Of a DNA stretch of 64,000 bases, positions 1 to 12,715 are shown in pieces. Under the pieces are notes generated by a model. It was given only the letters and a program-made list of their open reading frames with translations. It made no database searches and was not told where the DNA came from. Positions within the stretch are counted from its first letter, which is position 1; each line of letters starts with the position of its first letter. This DNA comes from Trochalopteron elliotii (Eukaryota > Chordata > Aves > Passeriformes > Leiothrichidae), in the NCBI GenBank assembly GCA_024734555.1, contig JANPWX010000452.1:2768082-2832081 (forward strand), given 5' to 3'. The position numbers were made by a program, and so were the translations under genes.

Positions 1-38
1 CCAACCAACCAAAAAAAAAAAAAAAAGCAACAAAAAAA
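1..38. repeat. A-rich simple repeat at window edge
   Basis: CCAACCAACC followed by A16, then a further A-rich stretch. It may be the edge of a larger low-complexity tract outside the window. Confidence 0.85.
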
Positions 39-1940
39 TGCAATTATATGCAAAAGGCAGTCTGCTCACAGTAGATGTTTTCTTGCAAGAGCAATGATGG
101 AAATGCAACTGAGATCTGACTACCTAACACACCGTTTTGTTTAGTACAGGGAACCAGGCAGATCTGCCAATTGCTGCACATTTTTTCATAGTGACAAGAT
201 TTCCACAATATGATAAAATTAGAACTGTAAGAGCTTGGAGAGGTCTCTTAACTTTTAATTAAAACTCTCCAAGATCACTAAAAATAATTAGGCATTAAAA
301 TGTTCTGGTTTTCCTCTGAATTCATTTGCACTACTTGAATGGTCTAGATCTTGCATGAAACAACAGACATTCTAAACAGAAACACTGGAATTTAGCTGGG
401 GGTGATTTCCAGACCTGCTTTTTATGATGCAGCTAGTGGGAAAAACTGTAGAGTCTGAACTTCCACCAATTCTGCCTAAAATGGTTTGTTTCAATAGGAG
501 TTCTCTGGTGCAAAGAGCAGAATTCTGTTCAGTGCAAAACTCTAGATAAAAAGGAGTCTGAATTTCATGGAAAGAACAGCCCAAGATACAGTCCTGACCT
601 TTATTTTTATTTATTTATTAAAAAGCAGGACCTTTAACCTTGCAAATGTTTTTGTTCTCTTAAAATAACTCATACAATGCTATATGCCATACTATTTTTA
701 GAAGAGCAACAAGAGAAAGCATGCTTTTCCCATACAGCAGGGCACTGATATAAACATCAACACAGATGCTCTGTGAGAGAGAGCTGGACTTCTCAAGCAC
801 TTGATCATTAAGGAATGCACCAACTGTTTTAGATAATCTCGTGCCAGCTCCAGTTCTGCTCCACACTGCCCTTTGGGAGTGGCAAATCTTGTCCTGCTCC
901 TAATTTTTCATTTTACTCACTCCTCCATTTTTTTTTTCTTTTCCCCCTAGAACAGAGGGAAAAAGGCATTGTGTGCCAAGCAAGGCAAGACTAGAATCAC
1001 TTCCCCAAACAGAGCAAAACTTTCAGACAATTAACCCTCCCCTCTTCTTTCAGATAAATTACTAAGTATAAAATGCAATCTGTTTCCTTTGTTTACTCAA
1101 TATGAACAATTTGTAAATGACTCAAGGATGAAATTCAGAAAATGTTGTGCTAAATTAGAACCATTATAAACATGCTAATGACTGCTCAACTAAAACATGC
1201 AGGATCAGTGTGAAGAAATATATTTAGTTCCTGTGAAATACAGTTGTATTGCCTCAGAACTATTTGGTCACTTAATTGTATATGATTACTTCAGGAAAAT
1301 GTTAATTTCATGAACACTGCACTAGACAATACACTCCGTATGTCAAAAGAAGCTTTCTCAAGTGTCAGTGTAATTGCTTGGATGCAATGTTTTGGCATAT
1401 TAGAACAAGAGAAATATCTTTTAAGTCCATTAAAATTACATGTACATTTCATTCCTCCACTTAAAATCTCCATTCCATGATAAGCTATATTTTACTGTTA
1501 GATTGGCTGTATTCATTGAAGTTATTCCCTTATTTGCATTACAATGACAGTATACAGAATATTACATGTATTCACCTATTCTCTAAGTATCTGCACCTCT
1601 ATTTACTTTCCAAGTGAACATACAATATGGGCAAGAGAAAGTTGTTTTAGGCATTAAACAACAGCAATCAGGGATAGACAGGAAAAGGGGAGCACAATTT
1701 GCTTGCAATCCCTGGCAAAAAAGACTATACAAACTGATTTTAAAAAGGAGAATGATATACTTATTTTCCTGTCTCTTGCTATGCACATATACTAGCAAAG
1801 TAACAAAATCTATAGGATTTGCAATATTTGTCATTTTGTGGAAGGAGAAAATTGTGCTAATGGAAGCAGATCTCAATTTTCGTTCTTTTCTTTGCCTCCA
1901 CATCCTCACATCTTTTTTTATTGAACAGCTCTAGATTTCC

Positions 1941-1968
1941 TTTTTTTTTTTTTTTTTTTTTTTTTTTT
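1941..1968. repeat. T28 homopolymer
   Basis: An uninterrupted run of 28 T, which is A28 on the SOX6 sense strand. No retrocopied gene is visible next to it, so a simple homopolymer is more likely than a retroposed tail. The exact length may be unreliable in the assembly. Confidence 0.95.
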
Positions 1969-3364
1969 CCCAGAGTGGAAAAGAACTGACTGAGCCAATA
2001 GCTTAGCTAGAACTCACCAGCACAGCTCCATCACAGCCTACTTAGTCTTCAATAGATTTGAAATTTCTCCCAATATTCGGTCTAATTATTCTTTCTCATA
2101 ATCTTATAACTCTGTACCTTGTTCCAGCCTTTTTATAACCCTAAATAATTCACTCTCATCTTTGGCATCCACTTTTCTCAAACACTTCTGAGTTGAAGTG
2201 ACATTCTTCTCCCCATTACTCAAACAAATATTGAGTGTAATATTTAAATGTTTCTTTGTTAAACTGCTCAGGAAAAGATAATGTACCATATTCTTTTTAG
2301 GACATGGAGCATCTCTCTTCTAAAAAATTAATTTCCCTAGTAGCTCAAGGCACTGCAGATGGAATGCCAGCCTGTGTCCAGCTACGTGCTAAACCCAGAC
2401 ATTTTATTAAGGACAAGGGGGCAGATTTTCTTTTCTCTTAACATTGCACAGCTCTTTGTGGACCAAGCCGAAGCAAGCAGAGGATCCCATCTCAATTCAA
2501 AAAATTTTCTGGTAGCACAAATAGACATTTATGTTATTGTTCCTTCTCCTATCAAGTGCAATCCCAACTAAGTATTTTATCTTTTAACGAGATAGAAGTT
2601 CTGTAAAATTAATATGAAAATATCAGGCAAAGTTTTGAGGACTAAAAACATCCCAAACAAAAAATAAAATTATGGAGGCTCCTTCACACCAGGTTAGTTT
2701 CAGAGAAATGAGGGAATGGGAGTGAGGGGAATTCCTGAAAAGCAAGGAAAATCAGTTTCTATTAAACTGATTAATGTTCCTTGCAAAATTTGTGACACCA
2801 GATGACTTATGAACAAAACCTGAATGATTCAAAAGACCTCTATTTTGTTCCCCCAAATCATGTTCTACCCTAATAATGCAGTAATAAACATCTGTTTAAT
2901 TATTTGAGGGCTTCTTAATATTGTGTATAAAAATCTTAACTCAGCTTGTACCTAAAATATTCTGAAATTAAAACAATTGTATAACAAAAGGAATTTTTCA
3001 TGAGAAATCCTTAAGCATTTTTGTATGTAAAAGTGTAATACAAAGCAAGCAAAATAATATGCTCTTGATTTGAAATTACTTCAAACAAGGATGGAAAGGA
3101 ATGAAAACAATAGCTAGAATCTCCTATTTAACATTTCTGAAGGTCTCTATGGCACATGATACAGTCTTTTCCAGGACACTAAAATCCACTGACAAAATCA
3201 GTTCTGTAGCCCTTTTTTACCACTGAAATTTTGACTTAAACAAATCATCATATCCTATATAAACATAAATGCAGATCAAGCAAGAATTTCTTGCACTAAT
3301 TCCAACAAACAGAGCTTTAAAAGGTTTACAAATCTCACAAGCACTAGTCCACTTGCCATACACT

Positions 3365-3433
3365 TAAAGAACCATTTAGATTGGAAAAGATCTTTAAGAT
3401 CATGGAGTTCAAGCATTAACCTAGTACTGCCAT
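3365..3433 (-). mobile_element. Ancient CR1 3'-end scrap
   Basis: About 70 bp resemble the extreme 3' end of a CR1 element on the minus strand: TTGGAAAAGATCTTTAAGATC, then an altered GAGTCCAA block and a TTAACCTAGTACTGCC block. There is no coding remnant. It is either old or a very short insertion. Confidence 0.7.
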
Positions 3434-5714
3434 GGATACATATTTCTGGAATAATAGCAGTGCAAAGATTTTAGAAAATAAGGCACTAATATCTTCAAGA
3501 CTAATATCCTCACATTTTCATATCCCTATATACATAGAGCGAAAAATTAACCATCATTTTTATTCCTATAAAAGAACATTATTAATTTTTTAAAGTCAAG
3601 TAATGGAAAGATATGGAAATCTTAGAATTAACGTTCCCCAGGAAGTCCTAATTCAGCCCCTGTGTACATTATGATACATTCTTTAAATATTTTTTCAAAT
3701 GTACACAATTTTTGTATGGTATTCTTGCTATATTCAGCATATGGGATAATCCCAGATGAAAGCAGAAACTGGAACTGCAGAGCAAATGAGGCTGCTGCCC
3801 ATGCAGTCATTGGCTATGTTTCACTGCAAAAGTTCAAAGAAACTAAATGAATGAGGGAGAGAACTGCAAAAGGAGAAATGATGGGTCGCAGTTTCATTCT
3901 CTGGGAGCTCAATTTAAAGAAACTTGGGGCTTTATTTGAGGAACTGCTGAACATTCACAGCTGCAGCTGTGTCAATGTAAAGTAAATGTAAAGATTGAGG
4001 CTATAATATATATAACTATATATAAACTGCTGCACAAAGTTAGGTCCCCTGGAAAAGAATCAGGGCCTAAGCACCTCAAGCTGAACAACCAAGAAATCAA
4101 TGACATTTTTAAAGTCGTATTCTTAGTCTCACACCTGTGAAGTTGGCACCCTGACTACATTTTTTTCCTCTTAAAGATTCTGAGACGATAATTTGTTTGT
4201 AGCACATTTACTGAATATTCTGGGGAAAAAAACACAAGCCTCTAGCCAATTGTGTAATATCCATGTCTTCTGAGCACAGCTTGAATAATAAGCAATTAAT
4301 AGACACTAAAGCTTCAGGTTGCCCAGTAAGAACATAACAAGTTATTGGACAGTTTCACATTCATAGAGGATCATCTTGTTAGTGAACTGGATGAATTAGA
4401 ATCCTTTTTCAGGAAAAACTCTTGCTTATTCACATAAGAAAATTATACTTCCCTACATGGAAACAAAAATTGGTTTCATTTTACTATGTTTTAAGTTCTG
4501 TTGGGCAGCTGAAGAAAGCTTACACCAATTATGCAGACATAGTGCAAAATTAAAGATTTGAAACCTGTTTAAACCTGTGATTTTATACACAGGTATATAA
4601 ACAGACTTTTATAAATTAGATTTAGTAGTCAGATCTGGAAACAATGCCAATTTGAAGGGTACTAATCGCTCCAAGTTAAAGGCAGAGTGAACATGAAATA
4701 GTTCCTGCACACTGGACTTCAGCAAATAAAAGTACTAATGATAATAAAGCAGTGCATGTTGCACCCTGTCCTGATGCAACAAAACAGAATAACCCCCTTT
4801 TGCTCTCCCAACTGAGCAAATCTTGACACCCCTATGTACAGGCTGACAGATTTCTATAGGGTTCCTTCTTTGCTTAGAGCAAGCACTGTCACACTTCTGT
4901 GCACTAATTGACACTGTTCCACACCAAAAAATAATTTTTGCCCCCAAAGCTGAAGCAAAAAATTAAACATCATAAACATCTTCCCAAAATATGTAGCATA
5001 GTAAGACAATAAATATCAGTGTGAAGAAAATTGAGGTAAACATATGAGAGATTTAATAATACTTAATAATCTGCTACACAAAAGGCAAAAACTTATGCAG
5101 TGCAATTAAATCTTCACAGCTACACAGAAGGGAAACTACAGTTAAGTTCACACTACCTGTACCAAGCTATTTTTAACTCCTATTGTGCTACTAAACATTA
5201 TTCTTTTCCAGAATCCTCCTCACTGCAAACAAGAACTAGTCCATGCAACTCAATTATGCAACCTTCCCTAAAAGTTATATTGAAGGCAAAAAAGATAATT
5301 TACACTATATAGATATTAAACATTTAGTCTTCTTGCTTTTGTTGATTTAATCTAGATTCTATAGTCACAAGGAGTTTAAATTTATGAGGTGAATTTTAGC
5401 TGCATAACTATCCAGAAATTTTAGGCATGCATGAAATTCTACATAGCTATTTTGAAATTCTAGATTAATGTAGGTTTATGATATACTCTTTACCCAAATG
5501 CAAAAGAATCTAACACAGACTTAGTTGTTTGGATGTTTTGTTGGGTTTTCTTCATATTTAGGACCAGTAGAGAATTCCATGTTATCAGAACAAAAGATTA
5601 TTCAATTAGTTCTGGTTTATGATCTTAGACATTATTTATTCCAAAGAACAGAACAGGCAGGAAAGATCTTGCTTTGAATGCTAAATGACATAGTACATTG
5701 AAAAATCATTATAT

Positions 5715-6044
5715 TCACAGAATCTTCAGAGTAGGAAGGAATTCATTCAGATCATGGTGTCCAGTTCCTGGCCCTGCCCAAGGCACCTCAGGAGTCACAC
5801 CATGTGACTGAGAGCATTGTCCAAACACTTCTTGAGCTCTGTCAGGCTGGTGCTGTGCCCACTGCCCTGGGGAGCTGTTCCAGCGCCCAACCACCCTCTG
5901 GGTGAAGAACCTTTGCCTTATATCCAACACAAACCTCTCCTGACACAATCTGAGACCATTCCCTTGGGTCTTGTCACCACAGAAGAGATCAATGTCTGCC
6001 GCTCCTCTTCCCCTCATGAGGAAGCTGCAGACTGTGATGAGGTC
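5715..6044 (-). mobile_element. CR1 LINE 3' fragment
   Basis: This is a truncated CR1 tail on the minus strand. The plus strand starts TCACAGAATCTTCAGAGTAGG, the reverse complement of the CR1 3' end. The minus-strand frame holds GNGLRLCQERFVLDIRQRFF and TQRVVGRWN, matching the CR1 ORF2 C-terminal LDIRKxFFTxRVVxHWN pattern. It is about 330 bp long and more diverged than the 8309-8836 copy, so it is probably a different CR1 subfamily. Confidence 0.9.
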
Positions 6045-6904
6045 TAATATTGCCTTATTCATTTAAATATGTTACCAAATTCAGTGCATGAGTAACAGGC
6101 AAAGATTTGATTCCTTTTGCATTCAATAATCACAGACTAATGCACTTCACGCACTTGTGCTCTAGGAATAACAAAATTCATGACAGCAACTGTGTATTTC
6201 TTAATTGTAATAATAATCCTTACCACTATGCTTATACTATACTTCCTTTTAAAGTATCTTCAGCAAGGGCACAGTGTGATTCCTAAGGTTTTTCTGTACA
6301 AAGGATGGATGTATGCCCTTCATACAGAAAAACTAATGTGGTCACAACCATTTGAATGTGCACTGCCAAGGCCTGTTACTATCAAGCCAAAGGCAGGAGT
6401 TTGGGCTGCTGCCAGGTTCTCCACGTGGTAACAGTTTGGTCCACCTAATTTGTGTTTACATACATTAAACTGAGATCAGTCTCTTACTCCTTGGTTCCAT
6501 TTTCACTGTCTTTACTCCACATGAAAATATCTTTCTGTGGTTTTTATCTTGATGTTATTCACAAAACTTACGGTATTTAGACAACTGTACAGGCTTTTTT
6601 GTCAATTAAACACTTCTCTAATCTCCAGGCTGAAAACCTGCCTGAACTCTCCTCCTGCATTTGCCCTCACACTATTAATATAATCATGAGCACTAGGAAG
6701 GCAGAATCTCAAACATTGAAAGTTAGACATCTCTGGTTCCTTAAGCTTTTTTTAAACACTTATTTATGGGCAAGGTATAATTTACACCACCTTATGTATG
6801 GCTGGGCAGGTGGCACACTGTGACTGCTGCTCCTTATATCAATATCTAACATCAATGTCAGTGGTGCCCACTTTTCCACACCAATCAGATTTTCACCTGT
6901 TCTC

Positions 6905-6995
6905 TCTTATTATAAGATTTGACTGAGAGCCCTCTGTGGCAAGGACTGTTGTTTGGTTTTACTACTGCTACATGTACAGTACCTCATGTACTTCC
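6905..6995 (+). mobile_element. Possible ancient L2/SINE tail
   Basis: TTATAAGATTTGACTGAGAGC followed by CTGTGGCAAGGACTGTTG and TGTACAGTACCTCATGTAC weakly follows the well-known TGTAAGCTC, GGGCAGGGACTGT, TACAGTGCC tail shared by L2 elements and related SINEs. The similarity is low and judged by eye only. Confidence 0.3.
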
Positions 6996-8308
6996 TCAGA
7001 GAATGCCCTGGAAAAAAAAATCATAATGAAATATCTTAATTGCTTCTAGTAAACTCAGGTATTCTTCAGAAGTCAGTGGCCCAAGCTGCATGAGAAAAAC
7101 TTATGCTTTTTTGTTCTTTTTTTCCTTTCAGAGCTATATATTTTATATAACTTACTATCTGAAGGGAACAACTGCTCAGTCTAAGGCAGAGGTCAATGGA
7201 CTTTGGCCTGCACGAAGACATGAAGGTTTTATGCACAGCATAGCTTTTCCCAAGGCAAAGTGGATACTTTGGTCCCAGGTCCCAGAGCTGCTGGTACAGT
7301 GCATGAATGCTGAAAGTCACACCAATTTTTTTTTTCTTTTTTTAATTCTACTGTCATATTGCTCAAGTTTCTTGAGAAACTCAAAAATTTTTCAATTCTA
7401 GGCATGTAAGAATTGTGCCAAAATCTTGTATTTAGGGACAACAATTCCTTTCTGTGAACTATCCCACATCCAGATATTTTCTGGAATTGTCCAAAAGCCT
7501 TTTACCTGATGGGAAATAAACTGTTACCTTCTTCAGCAAAATGTAACTCCCTAATGAGTTTATTAGGCTATAAAACATGGTATAAATGTGAACTTTGGTA
7601 CAAAGACAATAACATCTTTCCACTGTAAACTCTCAACTGGACCTCCTCAGTATCTAAGACTACTGGAAATTAGCCCTATAACATATGTTAAAGAATTTAA
7701 ATTGCCACATTCTGTTACTTTTCTGCAGTTATTTACAAAATTAGTATTAAATTTACTCATTTGTTTTCATTACTCTTTTTTCCTCTTTTTACACTAGTGA
7801 AATAATTTCAAAATATGGATACTGACAGAGATTGCCGGCCCTAATGGTGGAACCTTATGTTTTACTATATAGCTGATCACAGAATAAGAGCAAATATTGC
7901 CAAAAAATGTATTAGAAAACCAGGATAATTGTTTGCTCTAAAGGCATGTAGGAATCAGCACGTTGGATCAGGCTGCTCAACAACTCCTTTATAACAATGG
8001 AAACTTTGCAAAGACTAGATTAAAAATTTTAACACCTTGAGCTTGTTTCACCTGTACTCAAGACTGATCTTTTTCCTTTGAAAAAGCTTCCAGAATTTCG
8101 TATCGGAAACAAGAAGGACCAATAGTCCAACAAAAGGGTCAGTAAAGTTTGGCCAAAGAGAAAACCATGAAAAATACTTTGAAACCATGAATTTTGCACC
8201 CAAAAAATACGTTTTCTGCCTGGACAGATACACACATTCTTATCTTTATTCAATTCTTTATTTTTCAAACACTGCTTTTGCAGCCTCCTGTTCCTTGCTT
8301 AGCACATG

Positions 8309-8836
8309 GAATCACAGAACCACAGAATGTTAAGGGATTAGAATGATCAGATCATCTAATTCCAACTCCCCTGCCACAGGCAGGGACATCTCCCTCTAGA
8401 CCAGGCTACTCAGGGCCTTATCCAACCTGGGGTTTTGAACACTGCCAGGACTGGGGCACCCACAATCACCTGGGCAACCTGTTCTGGTGATTAATCACCC
8501 CCACAGTAAAGAACTTTCTCCTAATATCTAATCTAAATTCTCCTCTTTCAGTTTGTACCCATTCCCCCTTGTCCTATCACTACTGTTCCTGAAAAGCATC
8601 CCTCTCCAGCTTCCCTGTAACTCCTTCAGATGCTGGAAGGTTGCCATGAGGTCTCCACCAAACCTTCTCTTCTGCAGGCAGAACAGTCCCAAATTTCTCA
8701 GCCTAACTTCACAGGAGAGGTGCCCCAGTACTCTTACCACCTTCATGACCCTCCTCTGGACTTGGTCCAACAAGTCCATGCCCCTCTTATGTGGGGACAC
8801 CAGAACAACATGCAGTATTCCAGGTGGGGGTCATCC
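8309..8836 (-). mobile_element. CR1 LINE 3' fragment (largest copy)
   Basis: This is a 5'-truncated CR1 retroposon, read on the minus strand, covering the end of ORF2 and the 3' UTR. The 3' end lies at the low coordinate (plus strand reads ATCACAGAACCACAGAATG). The decayed ORF2 C-terminus at about 8528-8800 reads LLDQVQRRVMKVVRVLGHLS, then LGLFCLQKRRFGGDL and SDRTRGNGYKL, the usual CR1 C-terminal pattern. About 530 bp remain, with no internal promoter or reverse-transcriptase core, so the copy is dead. Of the copies here it looks the least decayed to my eye. Confidence 0.93.
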
Positions 8837-10840
8837 TAATCTTAAAGCCCAATTCCTCTTATTTTGCTGGTGTTCTGGTTTCAATTCACAATATCATCAG
8901 GAAAGTTACCCATAAGATCTACCCAAAATTAGGCAATTCTAGATGTAGTGTATATATATCAGAAAACAACACTGAGCAAACCACCGTCAGTTAGATTCAA
9001 TTACAATCTTCCAGGGCCAAGGAGCCAAGTGCAAGGTCCTATACTTGACCTTCTCTATGTCTTGCAGCTCTGAGGCTGTGACTTCAACAGCAACATATTG
9101 CAAAAAATCTGGATCAAATCTGGCAAAGAAAGGGATCATTTATAAGTCCTCTGTGGGTACATTCTGTCTTCGGTGTGTGGCTGAAACTCCCATTAACACT
9201 AACATGAGCTACACAGTCCTACTGATGGGTGAATTATACCCCTAACAGAAAAGTGGTTTTTTGCTCAATGGATTTGCTTTGATGAACTTGTTGGCTACTG
9301 CACAGTCATGTGTATATATTTAAGTATTTCTCTGTGTGTATGCATTTGTACATCTCTGCAGTGATGATGTCAGTTTGACTAAAATCGCAGATAAAGCATT
9401 TCTCCAGCCAAAAATGGGCCAAAGTTAATTTTCCCCATATAAACTTTGGGTTGGCCCTTATTTATCAAAACCAGAAAAAGTTTGACAGAAAAGGGGATCC
9501 AAGTTGGTTATCCCAACAAAAAATAGAAGTTAGGGCCTCTCTTAAGACTGACTTTATAGGAACCGTATGCACAACTTTCACTTTCTAGAAAGTGGTTTTC
9601 TCTTGAACACACATCAGAACCATTCATCATCACATAATTGCAAGTTGTCAGTCAGAGCCGCACCCTTCACGCAGTGGCAGGCCGCCAGCACATCTGTCAG
9701 AAGCACTCACAAGCTTCCGTGTATTATTGTAATCCCATACAAAAGGAACAAACCCATTCATCCTGTCCACATTTTCCAAATCAGATGACAACTGTAAACC
9801 CTGAGCCTGGAAAAATAATAGCACTCACCCTAAAAACGCCACACTTGGCAGGTGACCGCAAGCTAAATACCAGTGGGCAAATTTAAAATTATCCTAATCT
9901 CCACATCTAAGACAAAAAGTTTTAGGGAGCTGGGTTCTTCATGAAAGAGGAAAGCTGGATTCTCTGCATACAACAAAATGGTTGTGAGGTTAAATCATTG
10001 TACCCAATCTGCAAACAGTCACTTATTGTACTATGGGCTTTATTAGGAGAAATCTAACCCCCTCCTTTACTGTCTCTATTCTCTTTTTTGGCTTCTTCTG
10101 TTTTCTTTCTCCTTTGCCTGGAATCATCTAGTCTTTATGCTAACACATACTCATTTCTCCTGGACCTCTTGAAAAATACTTTCTGCTCAGAATAGGCACC
10201 ACAAGTAATACCTCAGGGACAGTCTGGATTTGGTGAATGTGAGGACATGAGCCAATGAGTATAAAGGAGGCAAGACTCTCTTCTCAGAAGTGATGTTAAA
10301 GACTTTCATGGAGAATTAAACAGCTTTCAGTGAATTAAATACTGTTTTACATAGGGCTTCAAAAGCTTATTTGCAGAGTATATGCATATGAGAGCCACAA
10401 ATACTTTGGAGAATGGAGTAATAAGCTTTACCTCTACACCTTCACTAATTCTTCTGCATTCTCTCTCTGGAGAAATCTGACAGCAATGTTCACCAGCACA
10501 GAATGAAACACATCCCATTCACTTTGAGACAACACAGCAGCCACATCAGCCCAGCAAGACCTTCAGAGTAGCTTTGCCTCAGCCACTGAGGTTGCAGACA
10601 GAGCCTAACACTTCCCTCTAACCAGCCAGATCTTTATACGTGTTCAGATGCAGAAGGGAAGCTATGAGACTTCTCTGAGCCTCCTTCCAATGCTTTACCT
10701 CAGGAACTTTAAAGGAGCAGGAGCACACAGCCAGCATGCATGGCCAGCCACAGTGATAGGGCTGGGGAAGGCCCATGCAGACTGCACTGCAACTGGGCAC
10801 TTTTATCAGCCCTCAACACAGGCAGAATGCATTTTGTATA

Positions 10841-10878
10841 TACAGACAGACAGACAGACAGATAGATATAGATATATA
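10841..10878. repeat. (CAGA)n to (GATA)n compound microsatellite
   Basis: Five CAGA-type tetramers pass into GATAGATATAGATATATA. A compound, decaying tetranucleotide repeat, likely to vary in length between individuals. Confidence 0.95.
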
Positions 10879-11090
10879 AATATGCATTTCTGAAATTACT
10901 CCAAAGATATATGATGGCTGACCTGCTACGAAATTTATTTCCAAGAGAAAAAATTACTCCTGAGTGATACAGGCAGGAGTAAACGATACCATCTCAGTGC
11001 ACAAAGGGAGACAAATATTGTAACAAATCAACTCTCAGCTGCGTTGCACACCTATATTCAGACAGCATTGCTGTAAAAGCTAGTGTTAAG

Positions 11091-11116
11091 GAAAATACAG
11101 CAAGAAAATACAGCAA
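11091..11116. repeat. 13-bp perfect tandem duplication
   Basis: GAAAATACAGCAA occurs twice head to tail with no mismatch. This is a probable slippage or small duplication event in intron sequence, with no sign of function. Confidence 0.9.
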
Positions 11117-12619
11117 TTCTCCAACTATCTCCAAAAAATCCGTCTGTACTGTAAAACTGCCCTGCAGGAGCTGCTCTGCTGGATGGTCACACAGACTGGT
11201 TCACCCCATTAGACTGAAGTTGGAATATGGGAACAAAGGAGTTGATCACCACACTCCTGCAAAACATGCTGGTTTCAAAAACACTGGTGGGTGAATAAAA
11301 AATCGACCCTTCAATTCCTTCATAACTCAGTTTCTCAGATAGAAAGATGATCTTTTCATCTCATACAACTACTGCAGAATTTCATTCTCTTGCAAAATGG
11401 TAATATAAGCAGTTTTAAGCACAATAATGTCTTTTTCCAAATACACTATCTTAACTTTAACATATTTTTAAAGTTTATTTGACTTTTTTTTCAGAATTAT
11501 GCCATATTCAGTAATTCTTAATTTTTGTCCTGAATGAATACCAAATTTCACTAACTCGTAAGAAATTAATTTTGGACTTGAGACATCATGAGGTAATATC
11601 TGCTGTAAACAGGCTAAGTCAAGAAAAATGAATGCTTTCACTTTATAAATATATATGTGATATAAACACACACAAATATAAGTACAACATATGGTCAACT
11701 AGAAATAAATAAAACTGAAAACACTTTACAACGGCATGGCAAGTATCCAAACTAAATTTCAGGTAGCAGATGGCATGAATAGGATACATGTGAGAAACAG
11801 GCAATTTCAATTATCTTTGAATAGTTCATAAACAGGAAAATTTGGCAAACCACAATTTAAAAAAAATTGACTTATTGAAAAATAACATTGTGTAATAGAG
11901 GTAACTGAACTGAAAACACAACAATGCAAAGTTGTTAAGCTCATTCTAACCATAATTTCATAATGAGTATTAAATGATTACATATGACAGAAAAGAGCTG
12001 CCCCAAATACTCATGGAAAATGTTACAATTAATTATTCCAACTGGGGCTCAGAATTTCCTTTCAGTTATTATCATCACCCAAAATTATCCGAAAGATCTT
12101 GTTCACCAAGTCCCTTCCTAGCTTTTGTGCAATCTACAGATAAAAAAAAAACCCCGAGTAAAATCTGGGTCTCAACATTTCTTCAAGCAGTTATTCAAAC
12201 AAACTTCAGTGGAGTTTATTCATCAGAGGTCAAATTTGCCTACACATCATTAAAAAAAATGTTCTTTTAAGCCATACAGTGAAAAATATTAAAAAAAATT
12301 ATGTTTAGAAACCAAATAAGAATCTGAGGTCACAAAAGAGCTTGCTCTCTTTTTAACTTATTTTTTTGAAAAATCAAGACTCTTTTGAGAAGAGTCAAGT
12401 GGATCTCTGAAATACCAAAATTAGATAAGAAGGACAGAGGCTAATTTCCTAAACATTTCATTGAGGTGCTTATAAATGCTGTGAAGAGTCAGCCAGGCAA
12501 GTCACCTAGGAATCAATTCATCAGATATTGTACTTTTGTCTTCATACTCCCCTCCCTCATTCTCTTTTCCACATAAGAAATGTGTCATACAAAAAGATCT
12601 ATTAGCTCAAATCCCTGAA

Positions 12620-12715
12620 GTTATTCAGATATCTAAATGTGAATTAAGTGCCTAATTGCCATTTGTGTAATTGGGAGTTAGATAGCTAAACAATAGTTTG
12701 GGTGTCTGTATTCCA
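12620..12715. mobile_element. Possible palindromic repeat relic, strongly decayed
   Basis: GTGCCTAATTGCCATTTGTG followed by TAATTGGGAGTTAGATAGC gives a short two-sided symmetry with GCCTAATTG-like and GGGAGTTAG-like words. These resemble the CCTAACTCCCATTG-type arms of old palindromic repeats. Identity is well below that of the 15996 and 56034 elements, so chance similarity cannot be excluded. Confidence 0.35.

Noticed and set aside
1941..1968. T28 run as the tail of a retroposed gene on the minus strand
   Set aside because: No gene-like sequence precedes it on the minus strand and no target duplication is visible.
5715..6062. 115-codon open frame that could be taken for a gene
   Set aside because: The LDIRQRFFTQRVVGRWN stretch identifies it as the decayed C-terminus of CR1 ORF2.
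8528..8800. 90-codon open frame with protein-like sequence
   Set aside because: It is the CR1 ORF2 C-terminus within the element at 8309-8836, not a host gene.
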